From: Oceaniglobus ichthyenteri
GTDB lineage: Bacteria; Pseudomonadota; Alphaproteobacteria; Rhodobacterales; Rhodobacteraceae
Assembly (NCBI RefSeq): GCF_003057885.1
Contig: NZ_QAGK01000008.1
Coordinates: forward strand, 116,140-180,139
DNA: 64,000 nucleotides
Reading direction: 5' to 3'
Positions within the stretch are counted from its first letter, which is position 1, and each line of letters opens with the position of its first letter. A model generated the notes under the pieces. The model had not been told where the DNA came from. It searched no databases and was given only the letters and a program-made list of their open reading frames with translations. The position numbers were made by a program, and so were the translations under genes. Positions 7,092 to 15,119 of this stretch are shown here, in pieces.

Positions 7092-9008
7092 ATGGCGGAA
7101 AAAACAGTGCAACGCGGCGCCCTTCCTTCGCCACGTCTGGGCGCATTTGTGGCGATGATGGCCGCCCTTCTGACGCTCACCGCCATTGTCTGGTCGTCCA
7201 GCCTGCCGTTGTGGATCGGCTGGCGCATCTATTCCGAACAGGTGTTGATTGTCGCGCTGGCCTTGGCGCTGGCGATTACATTTGTCACCCGCCCGGCGCG
7301 CAAAGGTGTGGCGCGCCCGCCCAACCGATTGGATTGGGCATTGGCCATCGCCGCACTGAGCCTGGGGGCGTATCTGATGGTGCGCTTTCCGGTTCTGTCG
7401 CAGAACGTGTTTTATCACCCGGTTGAAGCGCTGATCATCTCGGCCATCGGGTTTGTTCTGCTGATCGAAGGCGTGCGCCGCTCTATGGGTTGGGCATTGA
7501 TCGTGATTCTTGCGGCGGTGTGTCTTTATGCGCTGTTTTCAAGTGAACTGACCGGGCCACTTCAATCACGTTCGATCAAGCCGGATCGGTTGCTGACCTT
7601 TTTAATCCTTGATTCTGCCTCGCTCACCGGCGCTGCACTCTATATCGCGGTAACGGTTGTGGTGCCGTTTTTAGTTTTGGCGCAACTGCTGTTGGCCTCG
7701 GGCGGGTCGGCGTTTTTCTCAGACATCTCGCTGGCGCTGACCGGGCGCAAACGTGGTGGCGCGGGAAAGATCGCGATTCTCGGCTCGGCATTTTTCGGTT
7801 CAATCTCTGGATCGGCCGTGTCGAACGTGGCCTCGACCGGCGCCATCACGATTCCGCTGATGAAAGACGGCGGATACAAACCCAAAACCGCCGCCGCGAT
7901 TGAGGCCGCCGCCAGCACCGGAGGCCAGTTGATGCCGCCGATCATGGGCGCAGCGGCGTTCCTGTTGGCCGAAAACCTGCAAGTCAGCTATGGCGAAGTG
8001 GTGATTGCCGCCATCGTGCCATCGCTGTTGTTTTACGTCAGCCTGTTTATTTTCGCCGATCTTGAGGCAGGGCGGCGCAATATTGCCCGCGTCCCCGAAG
8101 ACCGGATTCCGCCCGCCGCCCAGGTGATGCGCCGGGGCTGGTTCATTCTGGTGCCGTTTGTGGTGCTGTTGGGCGGGTTGTTTGCCTTTAACCTGCGCCC
8201 CGAAACGGCGGCGCTTTACGCGGTGGCGGTTTTGTTCGTGCTGTCGTTGCTGCGCACCTATGACGGGCGGCGGATCAACTGGGCCGATCTGTGGCGCGTT
8301 CTGGTGACATCGGGTCGCGCGGCGGTTGAGATTGTTTTGATCACCGCGATTGCCGGCATGATCATCGGGCTTGTGGCGCGGTCGGGCCTGTCGTTCGGCA
8401 TGGGGTTTTTCCTGGTCCAGCTTGGCAAATCGTCGCTGTTTCTGTTGCTGATGGTCACCGCGATTGTGTGCATCGTCATGGGCATGGGCCTGCCCACGGT
8501 TGGGGTTTATTTGTTGCTGGCGTCTTTGGCCGCGCCGCCGCTGATCGAACTGGGGTTGAACCCGATGGCGGCGCATCTGTTTGTGCTGTATTTCGGGATG
8601 CTGTCGATGTTGACACCGCCGGTGGCGATTGCGGCCTTTGTGGCCGCCAATATGGCCGGATCACCGCCCATGCGCACCGGATTTGAGGCGGTGCGCATTG
8701 CCTGGCCCGCGTTCTTGGTACCGTTCCTGTTTGTGACCTCGCCCGCGATGCTGCTGAATGCGGTGTGGTACGATTCGGTGTTCACCGTCGCCACGGCATT
8801 GGTCGGAGTGTACCTGATCACTGGGGCGATTGTGGGCTATTTGGCGCGGCCCTTGCCGCCTGTGCTGCGGCTGTTGGTGGCGCTGGCCGGGATCATGGCA
8901 CTGTTGCCCCACGGGATGTTTGATGGCGCGCTTTGGGTCAATCTGGCCGGTATCGCTTTGGGCGTGGTGTTTTACACAGGTGCGCGGCGCGCGGCCTTGA
9001 TCGCGTGA
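7092..9008 (+). CDS. TRAP transporter fused permease (TAXI type)
   Basis: This is the membrane component of the TAXI-TRAP importer, 638 aa, in which the small (DctQ-like) and large (DctM-like) subunits are fused, as is usual for TAXI systems. Many hydrophobic segments run along the whole chain. The DctM part has the family hallmarks FGSISGSAVSNVASTGAITIP, STGGQLMPPIMGAAAF and MGMGLPTVGVYLLLA. The start at ATG 7092 follows GGGAGGG; a GTG at 7071 is less likely. It acts in the inner membrane with the binding protein encoded at 6126. Transcription probably ends at the hairpin immediately after the stop codon. Confidence 0.92.
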   Translation: MAEKTVQRGALPSPRLGAFVAMMAALLTLTAIVWSSSLPLWIGWRIYSEQVLIVALALALAITFVTRPARKGVARPPNRLDWALAIAALSLGAYLMVRFPVLSQNVFYHPVEALIISAIGFVLLIEGVRRSMGWALIVILAAVCLYALFSSELTGPLQSRSIKPDRLLTFLILDSASLTGAALYIAVTVVVPFLVLAQLLLASGGSAFFSDISLALTGRKRGGAGKIAILGSAFFGSISGSAVSNVASTGAITIPLMKDGGYKPKTAAAIEAAASTGGQLMPPIMGAAAFLLAENLQVSYGEVVIAAIVPSLLFYVSLFIFADLEAGRRNIARVPEDRIPPAAQVMRRGWFILVPFVVLLGGLFAFNLRPETAALYAVAVLFVLSLLRTYDGRRINWADLWRVLVTSGRAAVEIVLITAIAGMIIGLVARSGLSFGMGFFLVQLGKSSLFLLLMVTAIVCIVMGMGLPTVGVYLLLASLAAPPLIELGLNPMAAHLFVLYFGMLSMLTPPVAIAAFVAANMAGSPPMRTGFEAVRIAWPAFLVPFLFVTSPAMLLNAVWYDSVFTVATALVGVYLITGAIVGYLARPLPPVLRLLVALAGIMALLPHGMFDGALWVNLAGIALGVVFYTGARRAALIA

Positions 9009-9025
9009 ACCGCCCGTTGGGCGGT
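9009..9025 (+). terminator. Hairpin after TRAP permease
   Basis: The sequence ACCGCCC-GTT-GGGCGGT starts immediately after the stop codon of the permease and forms a 7-bp GC stem with a 3-nt loop. There is no U-tract, so this may be a 3'-end stabilising or weak termination structure between convergent genes. Confidence 0.45.
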
Positions 9026-9037
9026 GGCCTGCGGCGC

Positions 9038-9062
9038 GGATATTTTCAGCAGGAAAAGCCGA
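9038..9062 (-). repeat. Copy A of a 3'-end repeat motif (degenerate)
   Basis: On the minus strand, directly after the mutarotase stop codon, the sequence reads CGGCTTTTCCTGCTGAAAATATCC. It is a diverged version of the motif TTTTTCTTGCTAAAAATATC found at two other gene ends in the window (11978-11998 and 55141-55162). Confidence 0.5.
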
Positions 9063-10064
9063 TCACGGCGCGCTGAACCGGAACGTGGTGTGTTGGCGAT
9101 AGGTTTGGTTTGGCGTCAGGGTGATGGCAGGAAAATGCGGATGATTTGGGGCATCGGGCCAGGATTGCGGCTCGATTGCCAAGCCGCAGTGCGGGCCATA
9201 GGGATGGGCGTGCAGCGTGCGCGCGGTGCCCGTGTTGATCGGCGCGGCGTCGAAGATTTGAAGGCCGGGTTCGGTGGTGGCCAGTTCCAGCCGCGTGCCG
9301 CTGACGCCGGTCAGGGTGAGCGCCGGGGTCAGGGCGCGGCGTTGGGTGGCAAGGCAGAAATTATGATCAAGCGGCGGGCGTTCGCCGGGCGATATGGTTT
9401 TGGTCTGGCGAAAATCGTGCGGGTGGTTGGTGAGGGTTTCAACCGCCCCGGTGGGCAGGTTTTGGACGGTGGTGGGCAAGATATGATCGGCCTTGATGCA
9501 CATTGTGTGGCCCGCCCAGGTTGGTGTGCCATCCATATTCCAATATCCGTGATGGGCGATATTCATCAAGGTGGGCGCATCGGTGGTGGCAGTGATTTCA
9601 AGGTGCAGCGTGTCATCACTCAGCCGGTAGGTGGCGGTGATGTCTTTGGTGCCGGGAAATCCGCCCGCGCCATCGGGTTGGCGCAGGGTCAGGGTGGCAT
9701 GGGACGCGCTGTGATCGGCCAAGGTCCAGAGCGCGGCATGGCTGCTGGCGCTGGCGGAGTGCAGGGTGTTGGCGTTTTCATTCGCCTCGAATCTGTGGGT
9801 TTGCCCCGCGATCTGCGCCATGGCTCCGCCAATCCGGTTGGCCACGGGTGCGATCACACAGCCGAAATAGGCCCCGCCGCCAAGGTAGGGCGCGAGATCG
9901 CGAAAGCCCAAGGTCAGGCTGTGTTCTATCCCCGCCAGATAGAGCGATTGCAAAACCGCGCCTTGTGTCAGAACCGTGGCGCGCAGGGTGTCTGAGCGCA
10001 GCGTTATGGCGTGAACCGATGCGCCATCGGGGCGGGTGCCAAAGGGGGTTATCTGGCCTGCCAT
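9063..10064 (-). CDS. galM: Aldose 1-epimerase (mutarotase)
   Basis: This enzyme interconverts the alpha and beta anomers of galactose and other aldoses, which supplies the anomer needed by galactose dehydrogenase after galactoside hydrolysis. The protein is 333 aa. Visible family motifs are VIAPVANRIGGA near the N-terminus, the catalytic His segment NIAHHGYWNMDG, PLDHNFCL, and the C-terminal catalytic Glu in GLAIEPQSWPDAPNH. Its start overlaps the end of the beta-galactosidase gene by 16 bases, and it is the last gene of the leftward galactoside operon. Confidence 0.92.
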   Translation of the reverse strand: MAGQITPFGTRPDGASVHAITLRSDTLRATVLTQGAVLQSLYLAGIEHSLTLGFRDLAPYLGGGAYFGCVIAPVANRIGGAMAQIAGQTHRFEANENANTLHSASASSHAALWTLADHSASHATLTLRQPDGAGGFPGTKDITATYRLSDDTLHLEITATTDAPTLMNIAHHGYWNMDGTPTWAGHTMCIKADHILPTTVQNLPTGAVETLTNHPHDFRQTKTISPGERPPLDHNFCLATQRRALTPALTLTGVSGTRLELATTEPGLQIFDAAPINTGTARTLHAHPYGPHCGLAIEPQSWPDAPNHPHFPAITLTPNQTYRQHTTFRFSAP

Positions 10065-11947
10065 GTGACCCCTGCCGCCGGGTGGGTGATGCCCTGAAAC
10101 ATGATTGGGTCGGGGCCGTAGTTGAACCAGAACCGGTGTGTGGCCGTGTCGCGCAGGCGCAGCCCGTCGGGGAGGAACAGGGTTTTGATGGCTTCGGCGG
10201 CGCAGGCCCCGGTTATCAGCCGATCAAACGCAGTGTCATCGGGCCACCCGGCAAGATAGTGCAGTTTGCTCCGGCTGGCGATGGCCGGCTTGCCATCACT
10301 GGTGAGTTCGCTGGCGCAATCGGTTTCCAGATGTTCAAACCAATGGGCAAAAGCCCCGCCATTGGCCAAGGGCACCACCGTGCCGGGCGGCAGGGATTCA
10401 ACCAGCGCCACACTGGCGTTCAGGCCCGGCAAATTGGGCGGCAACGGAACGGGAATCGACAATTCGGGCGTTTTGGAATTGGTGCGCGGCCCGATCAGGG
10501 CGGTGCCTTGGAAATTTGGCAATTGGTTCAAAAGGGTGTCCGGCAAGGTGGCGATGCCGGGGGCCAGGATAAGTTTGTAAGCGGTGATATCGCTGTTGGC
10601 GTTGATAATATCCACCGACAGGCCGGCCCGGCGCAGGGCCTTGTAGGTGGCAAATGTCAGGCGGAAATAATCAAAATCCGCGCCTTGAGGTTGTGCTTCC
10701 CAGGCCCAGGCCGATGGGTAATCAAACAACAGGGCGACATCGGCGGTGGCTGTGCCCGCGTCGGGAAAAGCTGCCAATTCTTGCGCCACTTGCGCGGCTT
10801 CGCCGAGGGCCGGGGCATCGGCACTGTCGGGGCGCAACAGGCCGGCGTGCTGTTGTTCCTGGGCAAAAGGGGCCTGTCGCCAGCGGAAATAACACACGGT
10901 TTCGGCGCCGTGGGCGAACGCCTCATGCGCCCAAAGACGGGCCATGCCGGGCAGGGGCGCGGGGTTGTAGGGGGCCCAATTAACCGGGCCGGGCTGTTGC
11001 TCCATCACCCACCAGCGGCCTTTGCCCACTGCACGGTACAGATCGTGGTGAAACGCCTGCATGTCAGGATCGCCCTGGCGCAGGAACCGCGATTTGTGAT
11101 CGTTCGATGCCTCAAGCCGGTCAGACAGGAACCCGATTGGGTAACTGTCCCATGAGGCGATATCAAGATCGGCCCCGACATCGAAATGATCGAAATCCAA
11201 TATCCGGCCCATGTAATTATGGATCAGGGGTGCGGACGTATGACGGCGCAATACATCGGCCTGAAGTTTGTTGAACCCCACCACCTGATCGGAACTGAAC
11301 CGGCGAAATGCCATGACATGGGCTGGGTTCGGCTCGGTCACTGTCAGATTCGGCAGGTCGATATCGTCGATACTGTCGTATTCCATTGACCAGAACACAT
11401 TGCCCCAGGCGCGGTTCAGCGCATCGACCGATTGATAGCGCTGGGCGCACCAATCGCGAAACCCGTCGCGCGCGGCGCTGGAATAGCTGAGCGTGGTATC
11501 GTGACAGCCATATTCATTATCGATCTGCCACGCATGAATATGGGGGTGCACGCCATAGCGTTCAGCGAGCAGGGTAACGATGCGATAACATTCATCGCGG
11601 TAGCCTTGGTGCGAAAAACAATAGTGCCGCCGTGAGCCGAATTTGCGCGGCTGGCCCGTTGCATCGACCGCCAACATATCCGGGTGTTTTTGGACCACCC
11701 AGAGGGGCGGCGTGGCGGTGGGCGTGCCCAAGATTACCCTAAGGCCCGCCGCGCCCAACACATCAAGGGCGCGGTCGAGCCAGCCGAAATCGAACTGCCC
11801 TTCGCGCGGTTCAATCCGGCTCCAGGCGAATTCACCGATCCGCACCCATGAAAGCCCCGCGTTGACCATGCGCGCGGCATCCTCGGGCCATTGGGTTTCG
11901 GGCCAATGTTCGGGGTAATAACAGACACCGGTGGTGCGTTTTGTCAT
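10049..11947 (-). CDS. Beta-galactosidase, glycoside hydrolase family 42
   Basis: This is a GH42 beta-galactosidase of 632 aa that releases galactose from beta-galactosides in the cytoplasm. The N-terminus GVCYYPEHWPETQWPEDAA and WVRIGEFAWSRIEP are characteristic of GH42. The acid/base Glu is in WQIDNEYGC and the nucleophile Glu in WWVMEQQPGPVNW. The length is slightly under the usual 640-690 aa. ATG 11947 was chosen because the family N-terminus begins there; the open frame continues upstream to 12130 without homology. It lies between the lactonase and mutarotase genes. No signal peptide is seen, so substrates must first be imported. Confidence 0.93.
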   Translation of the reverse strand: MTKRTTGVCYYPEHWPETQWPEDAARMVNAGLSWVRIGEFAWSRIEPREGQFDFGWLDRALDVLGAAGLRVILGTPTATPPLWVVQKHPDMLAVDATGQPRKFGSRRHYCFSHQGYRDECYRIVTLLAERYGVHPHIHAWQIDNEYGCHDTTLSYSSAARDGFRDWCAQRYQSVDALNRAWGNVFWSMEYDSIDDIDLPNLTVTEPNPAHVMAFRRFSSDQVVGFNKLQADVLRRHTSAPLIHNYMGRILDFDHFDVGADLDIASWDSYPIGFLSDRLEASNDHKSRFLRQGDPDMQAFHHDLYRAVGKGRWWVMEQQPGPVNWAPYNPAPLPGMARLWAHEAFAHGAETVCYFRWRQAPFAQEQQHAGLLRPDSADAPALGEAAQVAQELAAFPDAGTATADVALLFDYPSAWAWEAQPQGADFDYFRLTFATYKALRRAGLSVDIINANSDITAYKLILAPGIATLPDTLLNQLPNFQGTALIGPRTNSKTPELSIPVPLPPNLPGLNASVALVESLPPGTVVPLANGGAFAHWFEHLETDCASELTSDGKPAIASRSKLHYLAGWPDDTAFDRLITGACAAEAIKTLFLPDGLRLRDTATHRFWFNYGPDPIMFQGITHPAAGVTWQAR

Positions 11948-11977
11948 GGGCAGTCCGATTTGGTGGCGTTGGATTTG

Positions 11978-11998
11978 GATATTTTTAGCAAGAAAAAG
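11978..11998 (-). repeat. Copy B of a 3'-end repeat motif
   Basis: On the minus strand the sequence CTTTTTCTTGCTAAAAATATCC begins right after the TGA of the lactonase gene. A block of about 20 nt is identical to copy C at 55141-55162, which lies downstream of rlmH in the same orientation relative to its gene. Confidence 0.6.
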
Positions 11999-11999
11999 A

Positions 12000-12842
12000 T
12001 CAGAGTTTGATTTGAGGTTCCGCCCGGCCCTTGGTCGGGGCGGGCACGGCAAAGGTTTGGCCGGCGGCCGGCCCGTCATCATCGCGCGCCGCCGAAGTGC
12101 AGAACAGCGTTTGCATATCCGGGCCGCCAAAGGCCGGGCATGTGGTTTGCGCGGCGGGCAAATCGATGGCGCGGATTTGCCGCCCGTCGGGTGCGAAACA
12201 GATCACCTGCGCCGCCCCCCAGCAGGCCAGCCACAGATTGCCATCCGCGTCGATCACGGCGCCATCGGGTTTCAACCCCTGATCATTCAGGTCCAGAAAT
12301 GGTTCGGGGTCGGCAGCGGGCCAACCGTCGTCATCCAGCGCGACCTTTTGCACGATGCGGGTGGGCGTGTCGGTGAAATAGGCGTGTGTGCCATCCAGCG
12401 CGAAACACATCGCATTGGGTGTGGAAATCGGCGCGTAAAGCTGGCGCAACTCGCCCTTGTAAAACCGGTAGATCGCGCCGCCTTCGCGGCTGCCATCCAC
12501 GTTCATCGTCCCGATCCAGAATCCGCCCCAGGGGTCGGCGCGGCCATCGTTGGACCGGGTGGTGGGGGTGTCGGCCTCAAGCGGGGTGATGGTTTTTTCA
12601 TCGCCGGTGCTGAGGGTGAATTGGAACAGGCGCGTTGCGCTGGCGATCAGCAGATTGTCATCGTCGATCCAGCCAGCGGCGCTGACGTAGTCATCGAATT
12701 GCCATTGGCGGGTTGTGTCGCCCTGGCGTTGATACATCCGTTTGCCGACAATATCGAACCAGAACAGGCAGTTCAGGCCGGGATGCCACAGCGGGCCTTC
12801 GCCAAGGGTGCAGGGGGTTGGATCGTAAACTGAAACGTTCAT
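12000..12842 (-). CDS. SMP-30/gluconolactonase family lactonase (probable galactonolactonase)
   Basis: This 280-aa six-bladed beta-propeller protein is of the SMP-30/regucalcin/gluconolactonase family. Metal-binding family motifs are visible: LGEGPLWHP at the N-terminus (Glu ligand), [17 protein letters not shown] (Asn ligand) and [16 protein letters not shown] (Asp). In this operon the likely role is opening of D-galactono-lactone to galactonate, the second step of the De Ley-Doudoroff route. The start codon overlaps the stop of dgoA as ATGA. Specificity is inferred from context only. Confidence 0.85.
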   Translation of the reverse strand: MNVSVYDPTPCTLGEGPLWHPGLNCLFWFDIVGKRMYQRQGDTTRQWQFDDYVSAAGWIDDDNLLIASATRLFQFTLSTGDEKTITPLEADTPTTRSNDGRADPWGGFWIGTMNVDGSREGGAIYRFYKGELRQLYAPISTPNAMCFALDGTHAYFTDTPTRIVQKVALDDDGWPAADPEPFLDLNDQGLKPDGAVIDADGNLWLACWGAAQVICFAPDGRQIRAIDLPAAQTTCPAFGGPDMQTLFCTSAARDDDGPAAGQTFAVPAPTKGRAEPQIKL

Positions 12843-13444
12843 TGTGTTGCCTCATCAAATGCTTTGACCATGGTTCGGGCGCGTGCGGCGATGTCGGCCA
12901 CGCTGTCGCCGGGGCGATAAAGCGCGCTGCCGATGCCGAACCCTTCGGCACCGGCGGCCAGCCAATCGCGGAAATTTTCGGGGCCGACGCCGCCCACCAT
13001 ATACACCCGGGTTTCCACCGGCAGAACGGCGCGCAGGGCTTTCAGCCCCTCAATGCCCATTTGGAACGCCGGAAATACCTTGATCCCGTCGGCGCCGTGT
13101 TTCAGCGCGGCGAAACATTCTGACGGGGTCAGGACACCGGGAAAACTTTGCATTCCCATCACCTTGGTGGCGCGCAACACTTCGTGGTCAAGGTTGGGCG
13201 AGACGATCAATTTGCCCCCCACATTATAGACCTGCGCCACCTGTTCGGGGGTCAGGACCGTGCCCGCGCCAATCAGGGCGTCGTCGCCGTGCGCCTTGGC
13301 CATCGCCGCGATACTGTCATAAGGCGAGGGCGAGTTGAGCGGCACTTCGATCCTTGTGATCCCGGCCTCAATCAGGGCGGCGGCCACGGGCACCGCCTCG
13401 GTCGGGTCGATTCCGCGTAAGATGGCGATCAGGGGGCGGCTCAT
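12839..13444 (-). CDS. dgoA: 2-dehydro-3-deoxy-6-phosphogalactonate aldolase
   Basis: This class I aldolase cleaves 2-keto-3-deoxy-6-phosphogalactonate to pyruvate and glyceraldehyde 3-phosphate. The 201-aa protein has the KDPG/KDPGal aldolase pattern: LIAILRGI, the Glu in [19 protein letters not shown], the Schiff-base Lys in DGIKVFPA, and VGGVGPENF. The P-L-N-S version of the segment after the Glu fits the galactonate type. ATG 13444 overlaps the dgoK stop (ATGA), and the gene's own stop overlaps the lactonase start (ATGA). The longer open frame to 13606 lies inside dgoK and is not used. Confidence 0.92.
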   Translation of the reverse strand: MSRPLIAILRGIDPTEAVPVAAALIEAGITRIEVPLNSPSPYDSIAAMAKAHGDDALIGAGTVLTPEQVAQVYNVGGKLIVSPNLDHEVLRATKVMGMQSFPGVLTPSECFAALKHGADGIKVFPAFQMGIEGLKALRAVLPVETRVYMVGGVGPENFRDWLAAGAEGFGIGSALYRPGDSVADIAARARTMVKAFDEATQ

Positions 13445-14358
13445 GGTGTGGTCTCCTGTAAAAGGGCGTGGGCGGCAGTCAGGCCCGCTTGGGTCAGGGC
13501 GTCGCCATCGGTGCGTTGGGCGGTGATGCCTTGGGCGGCAAGGGCGGTGGCGTAATGGGTGCACAGGGTGTTGGCCCCGATCAACGCCACCTGTTGGCCC
13601 AGCCAATAGGGCCGGGTCGCGGCCAGTTCGGCCCCGATCAACAGACCCGACAGACGGGCGCGGGCGGCGGCATTGGGCAGGCCATGCAACAAGCCTTCGG
13701 CGCGGATGTTAAACAGGCGCGCGGCCAGGGTTTCGGGCCGCGACAGGGTGTCGGACAGGGCCGCATCGAACGCGGCATCGTCCCATCCGTCGCCCACCGA
13801 ATGGCGCAAGACCGAATGGTTTGACAGCGCCGCAAACATATCGCCGGTCATTGCGGTTTGAAAACTGACCACCTCACCGGCGCTGATATGCACCCATTTG
13901 GTGTGGGTGCCGGGCTGGCACAGCACACCGTCGAATTTCGGGTTCAGGGCGATGAACCCGGCCACTTGGGTTTCTTCGCCGCGCATCACATCGGCGGGTT
14001 TGTTCTGTTTCAATCCGGGGATAATGGCCACCGACAGGCGCGGGTCTTGGGTTTTTACGCGGGTCAGGTTGCCCGACAGCGGCGCGCAGGGCACGGCGGT
14101 ATAGGCCGCCTCGGCCCAGCCCTGGCGCGCGCCGACCATGCCACAGCAAATCACCTCAATCGGGTTTTCGCCGGTGCGGTTTGTGATCCAGGGGCCGATC
14201 ATCGCCAACAGCGCGGGTTCATACCCATCGCGGGTCAGTGCGCCCATGCCTTGGGCCGATTTCGCCTGATCCAACACGCGGCCATCGCCCGACATCGCCC
14301 AAGCGCGGCAATGGGTTGTGCCCCAATCCACCGCGATCCATTCTGCTGAAACACTCAT
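13441..14358 (-). CDS. dgoK: 2-dehydro-3-deoxygalactonokinase
   Basis: This kinase phosphorylates 2-keto-3-deoxygalactonate at C6 with ATP. It is 305 aa and belongs to the DgoK family. Hallmarks are [14 protein letters not shown] at the N-terminus (phosphate loop of the actin-like fold), MVGARQGW and [16 protein letters not shown] 14358 is coupled to the upstream SDR gene by an ATGA overlap, and its stop is coupled to dgoA in the same way. It supplies the substrate for DgoA. The dehydratase that would make 2-keto-3-deoxygalactonate is not encoded in this window. Confidence 0.93.
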   Translation of the reverse strand: MSVSAEWIAVDWGTTHCRAWAMSGDGRVLDQAKSAQGMGALTRDGYEPALLAMIGPWITNRTGENPIEVICCGMVGARQGWAEAAYTAVPCAPLSGNLTRVKTQDPRLSVAIIPGLKQNKPADVMRGEETQVAGFIALNPKFDGVLCQPGTHTKWVHISAGEVVSFQTAMTGDMFAALSNHSVLRHSVGDGWDDAAFDAALSDTLSRPETLAARLFNIRAEGLLHGLPNAAARARLSGLLIGAELAATRPYWLGQQVALIGANTLCTHYATALAAQGITAQRTDGDALTQAGLTAAHALLQETTP

Positions 14359-15119
14359 CCTGTTGTCACCACGCCGCCATCCACCACAAGGGCCTGTCCC
14401 GTCATCATACGTGACGCATCCGACGCAAGGAAGAGCGCGGGGCCAACCACCGCATCGGGGCCAAAGCGCACGGGCAGGCATTGGGTGGCGATATGGCGTT
14501 CAATTTCGGGTTCGCTGACCACTTCGGCCAATTGCCGGTCGGTCAGAACCATGCCTGGCGTCAGGGTGTTGATCCGAATGTTATCGGTGCCAAATTCGCG
14601 GGCATGGGCGCGGGTCAGGGCGTTTATGCCTGCTTTGGCAGTGGTATAGGCGGGCATCTGGTGCATCCCCATCATATAGCTGATTGACGATATGTTGATC
14701 ACCGCGCCGCCCCCATTGGCGCGCATCCCCGGCACCACCGCCTGGGTCGCAAACACAAAAGGGCGCAGGTTGATGTTTTGCAGATGATCCCAAGCTTCGG
14801 GGGTCAGATCCATCGTGCTATGGCGCTGATCGCTGGCGGCATTGTTGATCAACACGGTGATCGGGCCGTTGGCGCGCGCGGCGTCGGCAAGGGTGGATTG
14901 CAGCGCGGCAATATCGGTGACATCGCAGGGTTGAAACCAGGGGCGGGTGCCGTGTTTTGCCTCCATCGCGTCACAAAACGCGGTGGCATCGCTGCGTTGC
15001 AAAAACGCGACGCGCGCGCCCTGGGCCATGAAACCGTCGGTCAGGGCCGCGCCGATGCCGGCACCGCCGCCGGTGATGAACACCGATGCGCCCCGAAGAT
15101 CAGGGAAAGTTGCAGTCAT
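14355..15119 (-). CDS. SDR family oxidoreductase, probable D-galactose 1-dehydrogenase
   Basis: This is a classical SDR of 254 aa with TGGGAGIG, NNAASD, the catalytic Ser in ISSISY, YxxxK as YTTAK, and the C-terminal VVDGG. It lies between the alpha-galactosidase gene and dgoK, with ATGA overlaps on both sides. With a lactonase, kinase and aldolase in the same operon, oxidation of D-galactose to galactonolactone is the step that would otherwise lack an enzyme. That assignment rests on context; other sugar dehydrogenases (for example for fucose or arabinose) look alike. Confidence 0.8.
   Translation of the reverse strand: MTATFPDLRGASVFITGGGAGIGAALTDGFMAQGARVAFLQRSDATAFCDAMEAKHGTRPWFQPCDVTDIAALQSTLADAARANGPITVLINNAASDQRHSTMDLTPEAWDHLQNINLRPFVFATQAVVPGMRANGGGAVINISSISYMMGMHQMPAYTTAKAGINALTRAHAREFGTDNIRINTLTPGMVLTDRQLAEVVSEPEIERHIATQCLPVRFGPDAVVGPALFLASDASRMMTGQALVVDGGVVTTG

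Noticed and set aside
9848..11155. 435-codon open frame opposite the beta-galactosidase gene
   Set aside because: It is antisense to a clear GH42 gene and has shadow-like composition without motifs.
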